Source: Microbispora sp. H13382 (lineage in GTDB: Bacteria; Actinomycetota; Actinomycetes; Streptosporangiales; Streptosporangiaceae). From it: 64,000 nucleotides of DNA. The DNA is taken from assembly GCF_014161445.1 (NCBI RefSeq), contig NZ_JABBXA010000002.1:666351-730350 (forward strand), given 5' to 3'. The notes under the pieces were generated by a model. The model was not told where the DNA came from. It made no database searches and saw nothing but the letters and a program-made list of their open reading frames with translations. A program made the position numbers and the translations under genes. Of the stretch, positions 51,847 through 61,043 are shown in pieces (positions within the stretch are counted from its first letter, which is position 1; each line of letters starts with the position of its first letter).

Positions 51847-52302
51847 ATGAGTGCGTTGAAGGACAAGCTGAAGGCCGACCTCGCGGCCTCGATGAAGGCC
51901 CGTGACGAGGTACGGGTCCGGACGATCCGGATGGCCCTGGCCGCCGTCAACGTCGAGGAGGTCGCGGGCAAGGAGGCACGCGAGCTCTCCGACGACGAGG
52001 TGATCAAGGTGCTGACCCGCGAGGCCAAGAAGCGCCGGGAGGCCTCCGAGGCGTTCGCGGGCGCCGGGCGGACCGAGCAGGCCCAGGCGGAGCTGGACGA
52101 GCAGGCGGTCCTCGATGAGTACCTCCCCGCCCAGTTGAGCGACGACGAGCTGAACGCGCTCGTCGACGAGGCGGTCGCCGAGAGCGGCGCGCAGGGCCCC
52201 AAGGCCATGGGTCAGGTCATGAAGATCCTGAACCCGAAGGTCGCGGGCCGCGCCGAGGGCGGCCGCGTCGCCCAGGCCGTACGCGCCCGTCTGTCCGCGT
52301 AG
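51847..52302 (+). CDS. GatB/YqeY-domain protein
   Basis: 151 residues fitting the YqeY family: LKADLAASMKARDEVRVRTIRM at the start, SDDEVIKVLTREAKKRREASEAFAGAGR, EQAVLDEYLPAQLSDDEL and KAMGQVMKILNPKVAGRAEGGRVAQAVRARL. These proteins share the tail domain of GatB (amidotransferase). Their role may be in tRNA-dependent amidation but remains unproven. The ATG is eight codons from the start of homology. A strong terminator lies just after the stop. Confidence 0.92.
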   Translation: MSALKDKLKADLAASMKARDEVRVRTIRMALAAVNVEEVAGKEARELSDDEVIKVLTREAKKRREASEAFAGAGRTEQAQAELDEQAVLDEYLPAQLSDDELNALVDEAVAESGAQGPKAMGQVMKILNPKVAGRAEGGRVAQAVRARLSA

Positions 52303-52345
52303 CCGTCCGGACGCTGAGACAGTAGCGGGTCCGGGCGCTGAGACG

Positions 52346-52383
52346 CCGAAGGGCCGCTCCCCGGTGAGGGAGCGGCCCTTCGG
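52346..52383. terminator. Bidirectional terminator between convergent genes
   Basis: CCGAAGGGCCGCTCCC and its exact reverse complement form a 16-bp stem with a 6-base loop, between the YqeY stop (52302) and the PBP stop (52390). The position between convergent genes makes a terminator for both directions the best reading. Confidence 0.9.
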
Positions 52384-52389
52384 AGGGAA

Positions 52390-54687
52390 TCAGCCGAAGG
52401 GGTCGAACGGCGAGCCGCCACCACCCGGACCGTGGCCGCCGCCGCGCCCGCCACCGGGACCGTCGCCACCGCGCCCGCCACCGGGACCACCGCCACCGTC
52501 ACCACGGCCGTCGCCGTCGCCCCGGTCGGACTTCGGCTTCGGCGGGGGCGCGCACTGGTGGGCGCAGCCGCCGAACCTCGACATGTCCGGCTTCACGAAC
52601 GACGTGGGATCGACGCCCTTGAGCGCCGCCAGGAAGGTGGCCTTCCAGATCGGACCGGGGACGGTGGCGCCGAAGACCGAGCCGTACGTCCGGCCTGCCA
52701 TCACCTGTCCAGGGAGCGGGTACCGCATCGGGCCGCGCGGGTCGCCGAGGCTGACCGCGCCCGCGAGGTCGGGAGTGAACCCGGCGAACCAGACGGTGCG
52801 GGACTGGTCGCCGGTACCGGTCTTGCCGGCGGCGTCCCGGCCGATGCCGCCGACGCCCGACATGGTGCCCTTGGTGAACACGCCCGACATGATGTAGGTG
52901 GCGGCGTCCGCGATCTCGGCCTCGATGGCCTGCTTGCAGGACGGCTTGAACGAGGTCACCTTGTTGTAGCGGTCGGTGATCTCCGTGATCGCCATGGGCT
53001 TGCAGTACTTCCCGCGTGCCCCGATGGCCGCGTACGCGCTGGCCACGGTCACCGGATCCATCTCGTTGAAGCCGAGCGTGAACGTCTGGAACTCGCGCAG
53101 TTTCGCGCCGTCGGCCCGCTTGATGCCGAGGTCCTTGGCGGTCTTCACGACGTCGCAGAGCCCCACTCTCTGCTCCAGGGCCATGAAGAAGGTGTTCACC
53201 GACTTCAAGGTGCCGGTCTGCAGGGTCAGGAACCCGCCGCTGCCGCCCTCGGAGTTGTGCTGGACGCCCCGGGGGTCACCGACCAGGTTGCCGTCGCAGT
53301 CCTTGAAGGCCGAGGGACCGCTGGCCTGGAAGGTCGCGCCGGTGCCGATGCCGTCGTTGATCTTCCATCCCTCCTTCAGGGCGGTGATCAGCGTGAACAC
53401 CTTGAAGGTCGATCCTGCCTGGAAGCCCGCGCCGCCGCCGTGCTGCGCGTCGGCCACGACGTTGATCGACATCTCGTTCTTCTTCTTGCTGGTGCCGAAC
53501 TTCCGGCTGGCGGCCATCGCTCTGATGGCACCCGTGCCCGGTTCGACCAGAGCCTCGGAGGCGACCGGCTTGTCGGACGGGTGGACGTACTTCTTGATCG
53601 CCGTCTCGGCGGCCTTCTGCATCTTCCGGTTCAGCGTGGTGCGGATCGTCAGGCCGCCGCGGGCCAGGAAGTCCTGACGGGCCTTCTTGGTCTTGCCGAA
53701 CTGCGTGTCGTTGAGGATCTCGTTGCGCACGTACAGGCAGAAGTACGGGTAGTCGCTCTCCTCGCAGCCGCCGGGGATCTCCTTGTCCTTCCACCCCAGC
53801 TTCTTCTTCTTGGCCGCGTCGCGCTCGGCGTCGGTGATGATGTCCAGCTGGGCCATGCGGTCGAGCACGACGTTGCGCCGGGCCAGCAGCCGGTCCCGGA
53901 ACGTCTTGCCCCGGTTGGGGTCGGTGGCGTTCGGGTCCTGGACGGCTCCCGCCAGCGTCGCGGACTCGGCCAGGTTCAGCTCCGAGGCGTGCTTGCCGAA
54001 GAACCGCTTGGACGCCGCCTCGATGCCGTACGCGCTGGCGCCGAAGTAGGCGATGTTGAGATACCGGTTGAGGATCTCGTCCTTGCTGTACTTCTGCTCC
54101 ATCGACATCGCGTAGCGGATCTCGTTGAGCTTGCGCCCGACGGTCGGCGCGACGGCGGCGGCCTTCTCCTCGTCGGTCTCCGCCTTGTTGAACAGGACCT
54201 GCTTCACGTACTGCTGGGTGATGGACGAGCCGCCCTGGGTCACCCCGCCGGTCGTGAGGTTCTTGACCAGCGCGCGGGTGGTGCCCTCGACGTCGAGCGG
54301 GCCGTGCTCGTAGAAGCGGAAGTCCTCGATCGCCACGATCGCCTGACGCATGATCGGCGCGATGCGGTCCATCGAGACCGATTCCCGGTTCTCGAAGTAG
54401 AACTGGGCGATCTGCTTGCCGTCCGCGTCGAGCAGGACCGTCTTCTCGGGCAGCGGCGGTTCGTCGAGGTCCGCCGGCTTGAGGCTCAGGGTCTCGATGC
54501 TCGATTTGACCGTGACGCCGGCCCCGCCGACGGCGGGTAGTGCAATCGCCGCCGCCAGCACTCCCGCGACGCCCGAGGCGCCGACAAGACGCAGGGCCGC
54601 ACCTGTCCGGGATGCCAGAGTTTTGCCGTGAGCTTGCACGGAACCAAGGGTACGTCCGTTTGGCGGCTCTCCCGGCATCGACCTCAC
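52390..54687 (-). CDS. Class A penicillin-binding protein (PonA-type)
   Basis: 765 residues. One membrane helix (about 30-55), a transglycosylase GT51 domain with AIEDFRFYEHG (catalytic glutamate about 121) and GGSSITQQYVKQVLF, and a transpeptidase domain with the STFK serine (AGSTFKVF, about 422), SVN (about 500) and KTGTGD (about 621). It builds and crosslinks peptidoglycan. The C-terminus ends in a GDGDG/GGGPGGG-rich tail of about 50 residues. GTG at 54687 and ATG at 54678 are both possible starts. It is divergent from the wblA-type gene, as in M. tuberculosis (ponA2/whiB4). Confidence 0.95.
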   Translation of the reverse strand: MRSMPGEPPNGRTLGSVQAHGKTLASRTGAALRLVGASGVAGVLAAAIALPAVGGAGVTVKSSIETLSLKPADLDEPPLPEKTVLLDADGKQIAQFYFENRESVSMDRIAPIMRQAIVAIEDFRFYEHGPLDVEGTTRALVKNLTTGGVTQGGSSITQQYVKQVLFNKAETDEEKAAAVAPTVGRKLNEIRYAMSMEQKYSKDEILNRYLNIAYFGASAYGIEAASKRFFGKHASELNLAESATLAGAVQDPNATDPNRGKTFRDRLLARRNVVLDRMAQLDIITDAERDAAKKKKLGWKDKEIPGGCEESDYPYFCLYVRNEILNDTQFGKTKKARQDFLARGGLTIRTTLNRKMQKAAETAIKKYVHPSDKPVASEALVEPGTGAIRAMAASRKFGTSKKKNEMSINVVADAQHGGGAGFQAGSTFKVFTLITALKEGWKINDGIGTGATFQASGPSAFKDCDGNLVGDPRGVQHNSEGGSGGFLTLQTGTLKSVNTFFMALEQRVGLCDVVKTAKDLGIKRADGAKLREFQTFTLGFNEMDPVTVASAYAAIGARGKYCKPMAITEITDRYNKVTSFKPSCKQAIEAEIADAATYIMSGVFTKGTMSGVGGIGRDAAGKTGTGDQSRTVWFAGFTPDLAGAVSLGDPRGPMRYPLPGQVMAGRTYGSVFGATVPGPIWKATFLAALKGVDPTSFVKPDMSRFGGCAHQCAPPPKPKSDRGDGDGRGDGGGGPGGGRGGDGPGGGRGGGHGPGGGGSPFDPFG

Positions 54688-54897
54688 GGAACGGCATTAC
54701 CCCCGCGAGGGGGGGACTAGTCATTCCCGGCCACATGGCCTGACTTGACCATGCACGAATTTGGTCCCCCCGGGGTATGTCGGTTCGATCGTTTCCTTGC
54801 GTACTTTCTCCTCTGCGGCTACTGCAACCAGGAGGCCCGACGCCCGCGCCCGTCGGCCGAAACGACGACTGACCACCTAAGGGGAGTGGGGTCGAAC

Positions 54898-55194
54898 ATG
54901 TGGATCACGGATTGGACCTCCCGTGCCGCCTGCCGAGGTGCGGATCCTGACGCACTCTTCGTGCAAGGCGCCGCCCAGAACCGGGCCAAGCTCATCTGTC
55001 GTGGATGCCCCGTCCGTACCGAATGCCTCGCCGATGCGCTGGACAACCGCATCGAGTTCGGGGTGTGGGGCGGTATGACGGAGAGGGAACGGCGCGCGCT
55101 GCTCAGGCGCAGGCCGGACGTGGAGTCCTGGCGAGACCTGCTGGAGTCCGCCAAGGAAGAGTACGAGCGGACGAACGAGCTGATCGCCGGCTGA
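54898..55194 (+). CDS. wblA: WhiB-family iron-sulfur regulator, WblA type
   Basis: 98 residues with the four-cysteine cluster site (Cys in AACRG, then ICRGCPVRTEC), the GVWGGMTERERR turn and a basic C-terminal AT-hook-like stretch (RRALLRRRPD). The sequence WVTDW.-like opening and the gene order (PBP, Wbl, two ArsA ATPases) match S. coelicolor wblA and M. tuberculosis whiB4. Such proteins sense redox and control development or oxidative stress genes. The ATG at 54898 is ten bases past an AAGGGGAG sequence. Confidence 0.92.
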   Translation: MWITDWTSRAACRGADPDALFVQGAAQNRAKLICRGCPVRTECLADALDNRIEFGVWGGMTERERRALLRRRPDVESWRDLLESAKEEYERTNELIAG

Positions 55195-55241
55195 GCCGGC
55201 GCGGCGTCCCGCTGTGGAGCGGGACGCCGGACGACACGTCT

Positions 55242-56381
55242 TCAGGACGCGAGGAGTTGCCCGATCTGGCGCAGTCCCGCCAGATCGTGCACGTCCTCGG
55301 GCATCGCGGGCACCTGTGCGATGGGCACCGTCGGATGGGCCGAGGTGAAGTGCTCCTGCTGGCGCTGCTCCCGGGCGGCGAGCTGCATCCTTCCGGCGTG
55401 CAGCCGCAGCACGGCGGCGGTCAGCTCGTGCTCGCCCCTGGCGTCGAGATCCTCGGCGGCGGCGGAGCTGCGCGCCGCCGACAGCGACGGCGCCAGCGGA
55501 CGGTGCACGCGGTTGACGACGAGCCCGGCCAGCGGCATGCGCTCGTCGGCCAGCCGCTCCACGAAGTAGGACGCCTCGCGCATCGCGTCGCGCTCCGGCG
55601 CGGCGACGACGACGAACGCGGTGCCGGGTGCCTGGAGCAGCCGGTACGTCTGTTCGGCGCGCTGCCGGAAGCCGCCGAACACCGCGTCGAGCGCGGTGAC
55701 GAACATCTGGATGTCCCGCAGCACCTGGGCCCCGATCACCTTGGTCAGGATGCCGGCGACCATCCCGAAGCCGGCGTTGAGCAGCTTGAACGCGCTGCGC
55801 CCGCCGACCTTGGCCGGTGCCGTGAGGATGCGGATCAACCTGCCGTCGAGGAACCGGCCGAGGCGCTCGGGGGCGTCGAGGAAGTCGAGCGCCGACCGCG
55901 ACGGCGGGGTGTCCACCACGATCAGGTCCCACTCGTCCGAGCGGCGCAGCTGGCCCAGCTTCTCCATGGCCATGTACTCCTGCGTGCCGGAGAAGCTGGA
56001 CGACAACGACTGGTAGAAGGGGTTCGTCAGGATCTGCCGGGCCCGCTCGGGGTCGGCGTGGGCCTCGATGATCTCGTCGAAGGTCCGCTTCATGTCGAGC
56101 ATCATCGCGTGCAGCTCGCCGCCGGCCTCCCCGGCGCCGTCGACGCCGTGGACCCGCCGTGGGGTGTTGTCGAGCTCGGTCAGGCCCATCGCCTGGGCGA
56201 GCCGCCTGGCGGGGTCCACGGTCAGGACGACCACCGAGCGGCCCCGCTCGGCGGCGCGCAGCCCGAGGGCCGCGGCCGTCGTGGTCTTGCCGACACCGCC
56301 CGAGCCGCAGCACACGATGATCCGGGTGTCCGGATCATCCAAGATCGCGTCGATGTCCAGCGCGGGCGCCGTCCTCGTCAC
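55242..56381 (-). CDS. ArsA-like P-loop ATPase (second of pair)
   Basis: 379 residues. The deviant Walker A reads GSGGVGKTTT (about 26-35), with the A' motif VDPARRLAQAM and the DTPPSRSALDFLD switch typical of ArsA/Get3-like ATPases. The two-gene arrangement (this one and the next upstream) corresponds to M. tuberculosis Rv3679-Rv3680, whose products form a complex. Arsenic export is unlikely: no ArsB or ArsR is nearby. The stop lies about 48 bases from the Wbl stop on the other strand. Confidence 0.92.
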   Translation of the reverse strand: MTRTAPALDIDAILDDPDTRIIVCCGSGGVGKTTTAAALGLRAAERGRSVVVLTVDPARRLAQAMGLTELDNTPRRVHGVDGAGEAGGELHAMMLDMKRTFDEIIEAHADPERARQILTNPFYQSLSSSFSGTQEYMAMEKLGQLRRSDEWDLIVVDTPPSRSALDFLDAPERLGRFLDGRLIRILTAPAKVGGRSAFKLLNAGFGMVAGILTKVIGAQVLRDIQMFVTALDAVFGGFRQRAEQTYRLLQAPGTAFVVVAAPERDAMREASYFVERLADERMPLAGLVVNRVHRPLAPSLSAARSSAAAEDLDARGEHELTAAVLRLHAGRMQLAAREQRQQEHFTSAHPTVPIAQVPAMPEDVHDLAGLRQIGQLLAS

Positions 56382-56433
56382 AGCTCAGCCTCTCACTCGA
56401 TGCACTCGATCAGCAGGTCACGCCGCGCACAGT

Positions 56434-57474
56434 TCACGTGACACACTGGGCCCGCAGCGCGTCGGCCAGCTCGTAGAGCCCGGCCAGGTCGGCGCCGTCG
56501 GGCAGCAGCGGCAGGTCGTACCGCGGCACGTCGGCCTCCTCCAGCGCGCCGCGCTCCCGCTTCTCCAGCTCGGTCCGCAGAGCGTGCTCGCACACCTCCC
56601 GGGCGAGCGCCTCGGCGACCGCGGAGGCGTCGGCCCTGGCGTCCGTCAGCCCGGCCGCCTTGAGGCCGAGCGCGAGCTCGGCGGAGTCGAACCCGCCCCT
56701 GCAGGCCGCCGCAAGCACGCCCTCGGGCAGCCCGGCGGGGCGCACCATGTTGACGAACACGCCGCCGACAGGAAGCCCGGTCGTGCGCAGCTCCTCGATG
56801 CCGTCCAGCGTCTCCTGGACGGGCATCTCCTCCAGGAGCGTCACGAAGTGGACGGCCGTCTCCGGGGAGGCGAGGACGCCCCGCACCAGATCGGCGTGGT
56901 TCTTGATGGGTCCGACCCGGGCCAGCCCGGCGACCTCCTGCGTCACGTTGAGGAAGCGGGAGATCCGGCCGGTCGGGGGCGCGTCCATGACGACCGCGTC
57001 ATACACCCTCCGGCCCAGCTTGTCGCGGCGCCGTACGGCCTCGCTGGTCTTGCCAGTGACCAGGACGTCCCGCAGGCCGGGAGCGATGGTCGTGGCGAAG
57101 TCGACCACGCCCATGCGGGTCAGCGCCTTGCCCACGCGCTTGATGCCGTAGAACATCTCGAGGTATTCGAGCATCGCCTCTTCGGGGTCGATGGCCAGCG
57201 CGTACACGTCGCCGCCGCCGGGCGCCACGGCGACCTTGCGCTCCTCGTACGGCAGCGGCGGCAGGTCGAACGCCTGCGCGATGCCCTGCCGTCCCTCGAC
57301 CTCGACGAGCAGCACCTTGCGCCCGCCCGCCGCCAGGGCAAGCGCGAGCGCGGCGGCCACCGTGGTCTTCCCGGTGCCGCCCTTGCCGCTCACCACGTGC
57401 AGGCGCACGCCGTCCCAGTCGGTGTCACGGGCCTCCCCGTTGCTTCCGGCGCGACCGCCGGTCGGCTGACTCAC
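56434..57474 (-). CDS. ArsA-like P-loop ATPase (first of pair)
   Basis: 346 residues. Walker A VVSGKGGTGKTTVAAALALA (about 27-46), the VEVEGRQGIAQAFDLPPLP segment of the A' region, and the switch MDAPPTGRISRFLNVTQEV. It precedes the second ATPase by 52 bases in the same direction and is likely its partner. GTG at 57474 is chosen because GGAGG lies four bases upstream; an extended start at 57507 is less likely. Confidence 0.92.
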   Translation of the reverse strand: MSQPTGGRAGSNGEARDTDWDGVRLHVVSGKGGTGKTTVAAALALALAAGGRKVLLVEVEGRQGIAQAFDLPPLPYEERKVAVAPGGGDVYALAIDPEEAMLEYLEMFYGIKRVGKALTRMGVVDFATTIAPGLRDVLVTGKTSEAVRRRDKLGRRVYDAVVMDAPPTGRISRFLNVTQEVAGLARVGPIKNHADLVRGVLASPETAVHFVTLLEEMPVQETLDGIEELRTTGLPVGGVFVNMVRPAGLPEGVLAAACRGGFDSAELALGLKAAGLTDARADASAVAEALAREVCEHALRTELEKRERGALEEADVPRYDLPLLPDGADLAGLYELADALRAQCVT

Positions 57475-57661
57475 CGTGCCTCCTCCGCGTCGGCGTGCCT
57501 GCTCCACTCGCCCACGTGAGGAAGGCTACCCAAGGGTTACCTGCCGATACGCGGCGGTCGTCCCCCGTCGCGACCGTTCGGGTAAGGGTTTGCCAACGGG
57601 CTCCCGCCCGAACCGCGTTCCTGGGCGCCCCGGGCGCGCCCCGCCTCGATAGCCTTTGGCC

Positions 57662-57814
57662 ATGACCAAGTGGGAATACGTCACTGTGCCGCTGCTCACG
57701 CACGCGACGAAGCAAATTCTGGACAATTGGGGCGAAGACGGGTGGGAGCTCGTCTCGGTCATCCCGGGGCCCAACCCGGAGCAGTTGGTCGCCTACATGA
57801 AGCGGGCCAAGTGA
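57662..57814 (+). CDS. DUF4177-family small protein
   Basis: 50 residues: TKWEYVTVPLLTHATKQILD, then NWGEDGWELVSVIPG and VAYMKRA. This is the DUF4177 pattern (WEY..VPL, GW.LV). It matches the short gene found between the ArsA pair and RidA in M. tuberculosis (Rv3678A). The function is unknown. Its stop overlaps the RidA start (TGATG), so the two are translationally coupled. It is too short to appear in many gene lists. Confidence 0.9.
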   Translation: MTKWEYVTVPLLTHATKQILDNWGEDGWELVSVIPGPNPEQLVAYMKRAK

Positions 57815-58275
57815 TGGCGACCCCGGAGGAGCGGCTCGCCGAGCTCGGGCTCACGCTGCCCGAGGTCGTGCCTCCGCTGGCCGCGTACGTGCCCGCCGTA
57901 CGGACGGGCGACTACGTCTACACCTCCGGCCAGCTCCCGCTCGTGAATGGCGAGCTGGGCGTCGTCGGCAAGGTCGGCGCGGAGGTGTCGGCCGAGGAGG
58001 CCAAGGAACAGGCGCGCATCTGCGCCGTCAACGCCCTGGCGGCCATCAAGGCCCTGGTGGGCGACCTGTCGCAGGTCGTGCGGATCGTGAAGGTGGCCGG
58101 GTTCGTCGCGAGCGCTCCCGGCTTCACCGGGCAGCCGCAGGTCCTCAACGGCGCCAGCGAACTGCTCGGCGAGGTGTTCGGCGAGGCGGGCAGGCACGCG
58201 AGGAGCGCGGTCGGCGTGGCGGTCCTCCCGCTCGACGCCGCGGTCGAGGTGGAGGTCATCGCGGAGATCCGCTGA
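57814..58275 (+). CDS. RidA-family (YjgF/Rid) protein
   Basis: 153 residues. RidA folds are shown by YVPAVRTGDYVYTSGQLPL, VNALAAIKALVGDLSQVVRIVKVAGFVASAPGF and the C-terminal HARSAVGVAVLPLDAAVEVEVIAE, which contains the arginine that holds the substrate carboxylate. These enzymes remove reactive enamine/imine intermediates. The ATG overlaps the DUF4177 stop. Confidence 0.93.
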   Translation: MATPEERLAELGLTLPEVVPPLAAYVPAVRTGDYVYTSGQLPLVNGELGVVGKVGAEVSAEEAKEQARICAVNALAAIKALVGDLSQVVRIVKVAGFVASAPGFTGQPQVLNGASELLGEVFGEAGRHARSAVGVAVLPLDAAVEVEVIAEIR

Positions 58276-58330
58276 CGGGGTCCGGCTCACCGGAACCGGG
58301 GTTTGCGGTCTCGCGAAGGCGTGGGGGAGC

Positions 58331-59194
58331 ATGGGGCCGGTCGAACCGATGGTTGTTCTGGAGGGCCTCATGGGGTTTCCGCTGCCCGGCGAGGTCGGCG
58401 AGCGGGCGCGGGAGATCCTCGCCGGCCGCCTGGCCCCCGTCCCCGCCCGGGACGCGGCCACGGTGGTGTTGCTGCGTGACGATCCCCTGGAGGCGTACCT
58501 CCTCAGGCGCACGGCCACGATGGCCTTCGCGGCCGGCGCCTACGTGTTCCCCGGCGGATCGGTCGATCCGCGGGACGCCGACCACGCCGTGGCCTGGGCG
58601 GGCCCCTCGCCCGCCGAGTGGGGCGAGGTCTTCCGGGCCGACGAGAGCACGGCCCGGGGCCTCGTCTGCGCCGCCGTGCGCGAGACGTTCGAGGAGTCGG
58701 GCGTGCTCCTGGCCGGGCCGGGCCCGGACGCGGTGGTGACGGACACGACCGGACCCGACTGGGAGGCCGACCGCCTCGCGCTGATCGCGCGCACGCTGTC
58801 GTTCGCCGAGTTCCTCGACCGGCGCGGTCTCGTGCTCAGGGCCGACCTGCTCAAGGCGTGGGCGCACTGGATCACGCCGGTCGTGGAGCCCCGGCGCTTC
58901 GACACCCGCTTCTTCGTGGCGGCCCTGCCGCCCGGGCAGCGTACGCGTGACGTGGGCGGGGAGGCGTCGGGGGTCGCCTGGATGCGGCCGCGGGACGCGC
59001 TGGCCGCCGCGAGGGCGGGAACGGCGCACATGCTGCCGCCCACCTTCCGGACGCTGGCCGAGGTGGCGGCGTTCGAGTCGGTCGGCGACGTGCTCGCCTG
59101 TCCCCGGTCGATCACGACCGTCCTGCCGGAGCCCGCCGAGGTGGACGGGCGGATGGTGCTGATGTTCCCCGAGACAGGAGAGACGGGCGAGTGA
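58331..59194 (+). CDS. NUDIX hydrolase-family protein
   Basis: 287 residues. LLRRTATMAFAAGAYVFPGGSVDP at about 55-80 and CAAVRETFEESGVLLAGPG (the Nudix box REx2EExG) identify the fold. A region to 240 (FVAALPPGQRTRDVGGEASG) is the usual extension in large actinobacterial Nudix proteins. The substrate is unclear. Its stop overlaps the GTG of the MBL gene, so the two are co-translated. Confidence 0.9.
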   Translation: MGPVEPMVVLEGLMGFPLPGEVGERAREILAGRLAPVPARDAATVVLLRDDPLEAYLLRRTATMAFAAGAYVFPGGSVDPRDADHAVAWAGPSPAEWGEVFRADESTARGLVCAAVRETFEESGVLLAGPGPDAVVTDTTGPDWEADRLALIARTLSFAEFLDRRGLVLRADLLKAWAHWITPVVEPRRFDTRFFVAALPPGQRTRDVGGEASGVAWMRPRDALAAARAGTAHMLPPTFRTLAEVAAFESVGDVLACPRSITTVLPEPAEVDGRMVLMFPETGETGE

Positions 59195-59982
59195 GCGGTC
59201 TGCGCATCCCGGTGGAGGGACCGGACGGCTCCGGCACGGCGAGCGCCGTGAACGTGCTGGCGCCCAATCCGTCGCCGATGACCCTCGACGGCACGAACAC
59301 GTGGATCGTCGGCGGGGAGCGGGCCGTGCTGGTCGTCGACCCCGGCCCGGACGACGAGGCCCACCTGCGGCGGGTCGCCGAGCGGGTGGACGGGCGCCGG
59401 GTGACCGCCGTCCTGCTGACGCACGGCCATCCCGACCACAGCGAGGGCGCGGGGACGCTCGCGCGGATGCTCGGCGCGCCGGTTCGGGCGCTCGACCCCC
59501 GGCACCGCCTGGGCGACGAGGGCCTGGTCGACGGCGACGTCGTCATGGCGGGCGACGTGGACGTGCGGGTCGTCGGCACGCCCGGGCACTCGTTCGACTC
59601 GCTGTGCTTCTGGCTGCCCGGCGACCGGGCGATGCTCACCGGCGACACCATCCTCGGCCGGGGCACGACCGTGATCGCCCCCGACGGGAACCTCGGCGAC
59701 TACCTGCGCAGCCTCGACAGGCTGCGGCAGGGCGCCGAGATGCTGGAGGCCGCGGCGCTGCTGCCCGGCCACGGGCCCGTGCTGCCCGACCCGTCCGGGG
59801 TGCTCGACGCGTACATCGCCCACCGGCGTGAGCGGCTGGAGCAGATCCGCGAGGCGATCCGCGGTGGCGCCAGGGACGCCCGCGAGATCGTCGAGCTGGT
59901 CTACGCCGAGGTGGACCGGTCGCTGTGGCCGGCCGCCGAGATGTCGGTGGCGGCCCAGCTCGACTATCTCAAGACGCTCTAG
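59191..59982 (+). CDS. MBL-fold metallo-hydrolase
   Basis: 263 residues with the metallo-beta-lactamase fold: GTNTWIVGGERAVLVVDPGPDDEAHLRRV, the zinc motif LLTHGHPDHSEGA (about 77-88), VVGTPGHSFDSLCFWLPGDRAMLTGDTIL and a C-terminal GHGP histidine. Members of this group (including the M. tuberculosis neighbour Rv3677c) resemble LACTB2-like nucleases or hydrolases. GTG start overlapping the Nudix stop. Confidence 0.93.
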   Translation: MSGLRIPVEGPDGSGTASAVNVLAPNPSPMTLDGTNTWIVGGERAVLVVDPGPDDEAHLRRVAERVDGRRVTAVLLTHGHPDHSEGAGTLARMLGAPVRALDPRHRLGDEGLVDGDVVMAGDVDVRVVGTPGHSFDSLCFWLPGDRAMLTGDTILGRGTTVIAPDGNLGDYLRSLDRLRQGAEMLEAAALLPGHGPVLPDPSGVLDAYIAHRRERLEQIREAIRGGARDAREIVELVYAEVDRSLWPAAEMSVAAQLDYLKTL

Positions 59983-60010
59983 CCTCGCCGAGCCGTCGCC
60001 CAGCCGTCGC

Positions 60011-60691
60011 TCAGCGGGAGCGGTTGTAGAGCCGCTCCCTGTCCATGATCACCACGGCCTTGGCCTCGATGCGCAGCCAGCCGCGCTGGGCGAAGTCGGC
60101 CAGGGCCTTGTTGACCGTCTCCCGTGAGGCGCCCACGAGCTGGGCGAGCTCCTCCTGGGTGAGGTCGTGGTGCACCCGGATGCCGTCGTCGGTCTTCTGC
60201 CCGAAACGGTCGGCCAGGTCGAGGAGCTGCTTGGCGACACGCCCCGGGACGTCGGTGAAGACGAGGTCCGCGAGCACGTCGTTCGTACGGCGCAGCCGCT
60301 GGGCCAGGGCGCGCAGCAGGTGGAGGGCGACCTCGGGCCGGCCGGTCAGCCACGGCCGAAGGTCGTCGTGGCCCAGCCCCGCCAGGCGCACTTCGGTCAG
60401 CGCGATCGCCGAGGCCGTGCGCGGGCGCGGGTCGAACAGCGACAGCTCGCCGAACATCTCGCCCGGGCCGAGCACGCTCAGCAGGTTCTCCCGGCCGTCG
60501 GGAGCGGTGCGCGCCAGCTTGATCTTGCCCTCGAGCACCACGTAGAGCCGGTCGCCCGTCTCGTTCTCACTGAAGAGGGTGCGGCCCTTGGGCAGCTCCA
60601 CCTCGGTGATGCTCGCACGCAGAGCCGCGGCGCTCTCGCGGTCGAGCGCGGAGAACAGCGGCGCCTTGCTCAGTACTTCCTCGGTGCTCAC
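60011..60691 (-). CDS. crp: Crp/Fnr-family transcriptional regulator
   Basis: 226 residues. The cyclic-nucleotide-binding domain includes LFSENETGDRLYVVLEGKIKL and LGPGEMFGELSLFDPRPRTASAIALTEV, with the E/R pair for cAMP. The helix-turn-helix reads LTQEELAQLVGASRETVNKALADF. The gene corresponds to Crp of M. tuberculosis (Rv3676) and S. coelicolor by position. Global control of metabolism and development is expected. ATG start at 60691. Confidence 0.95.
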   Translation of the reverse strand: MSTEEVLSKAPLFSALDRESAAALRASITEVELPKGRTLFSENETGDRLYVVLEGKIKLARTAPDGRENLLSVLGPGEMFGELSLFDPRPRTASAIALTEVRLAGLGHDDLRPWLTGRPEVALHLLRALAQRLRRTNDVLADLVFTDVPGRVAKQLLDLADRFGQKTDDGIRVHHDLTQEELAQLVGASRETVNKALADFAQRGWLRIEAKAVVIMDRERLYNRSR

Positions 60692-60830
60692 GGTGCCTCC
60701 TTGCTGCGGGCGCGCTCGGTCGCCGGCTCCGTGCTAGCCATTGTGACCCACACCTTCCGCGACGCATTACGGGGTGTCCCGTTACGTGGCATGGGCGTCG
60801 GTCCCGGCTCGCAGCCGTGTGCGTGGTGCC

Positions 60831-60955
60831 TGGCGAAACAACACAATCTTGGCGGAAACCTATCCTTACGCCCGTTGCGCGCTCGACCGGCTCGGGCGGC
60901 CGGCCGTCCCCCTACGGGCTCAGTGTATTGCGCAGCGTAGGGACAAATCGGCAAA
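60831..60955 (+). pseudogene. Decayed partial copy of the nth 5' region
   Basis: In frame with nth, the translation [20 protein letters not shown], then [17 protein letters not shown], aligns with [20 protein letters not shown], then [13 protein letters not shown] from the intact gene. The DNA also aligns (for example CCTATCCTTACGCCCGTTGC against CCTACCCCGACGCCCATTGC). There is no stop between it and nth, so gene finders may wrongly extend nth upstream. It looks like a duplication of the gene start followed by decay. Confidence 0.65.
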
Positions 60956-61031
60956 TACAGGCCGCATATGTGGCATGTATGACAAGGCTCTCGTCGCGGT
61001 GGACGGGGAGGTGGGCGGTCGTCCGAGGCCC

Positions 61032-61037
61032 TACGCT
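61032..61037 (+). promoter_or_regulatory. -10 element for leaderless nth
   Basis: TACGCT lies six bases before the nth ATG with no ribosome-binding site between, the standard arrangement of a leaderless actinobacterial transcript. This supports 61044 as the true start. Confidence 0.65.
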
Positions 61038-61043
61038 TGCGGC

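Noticed and set aside
55242-57474. Arsenite export function for the two ArsA-like ATPases
   Set aside because: No ArsB, ArsR or ArsC nearby, and the conserved actinobacterial context points to a different role.
60774-61043. Upstream extension of nth as part of the protein
   Set aside because: It contains the decayed duplicate; homology and a leaderless -10 element set the start at 61044.
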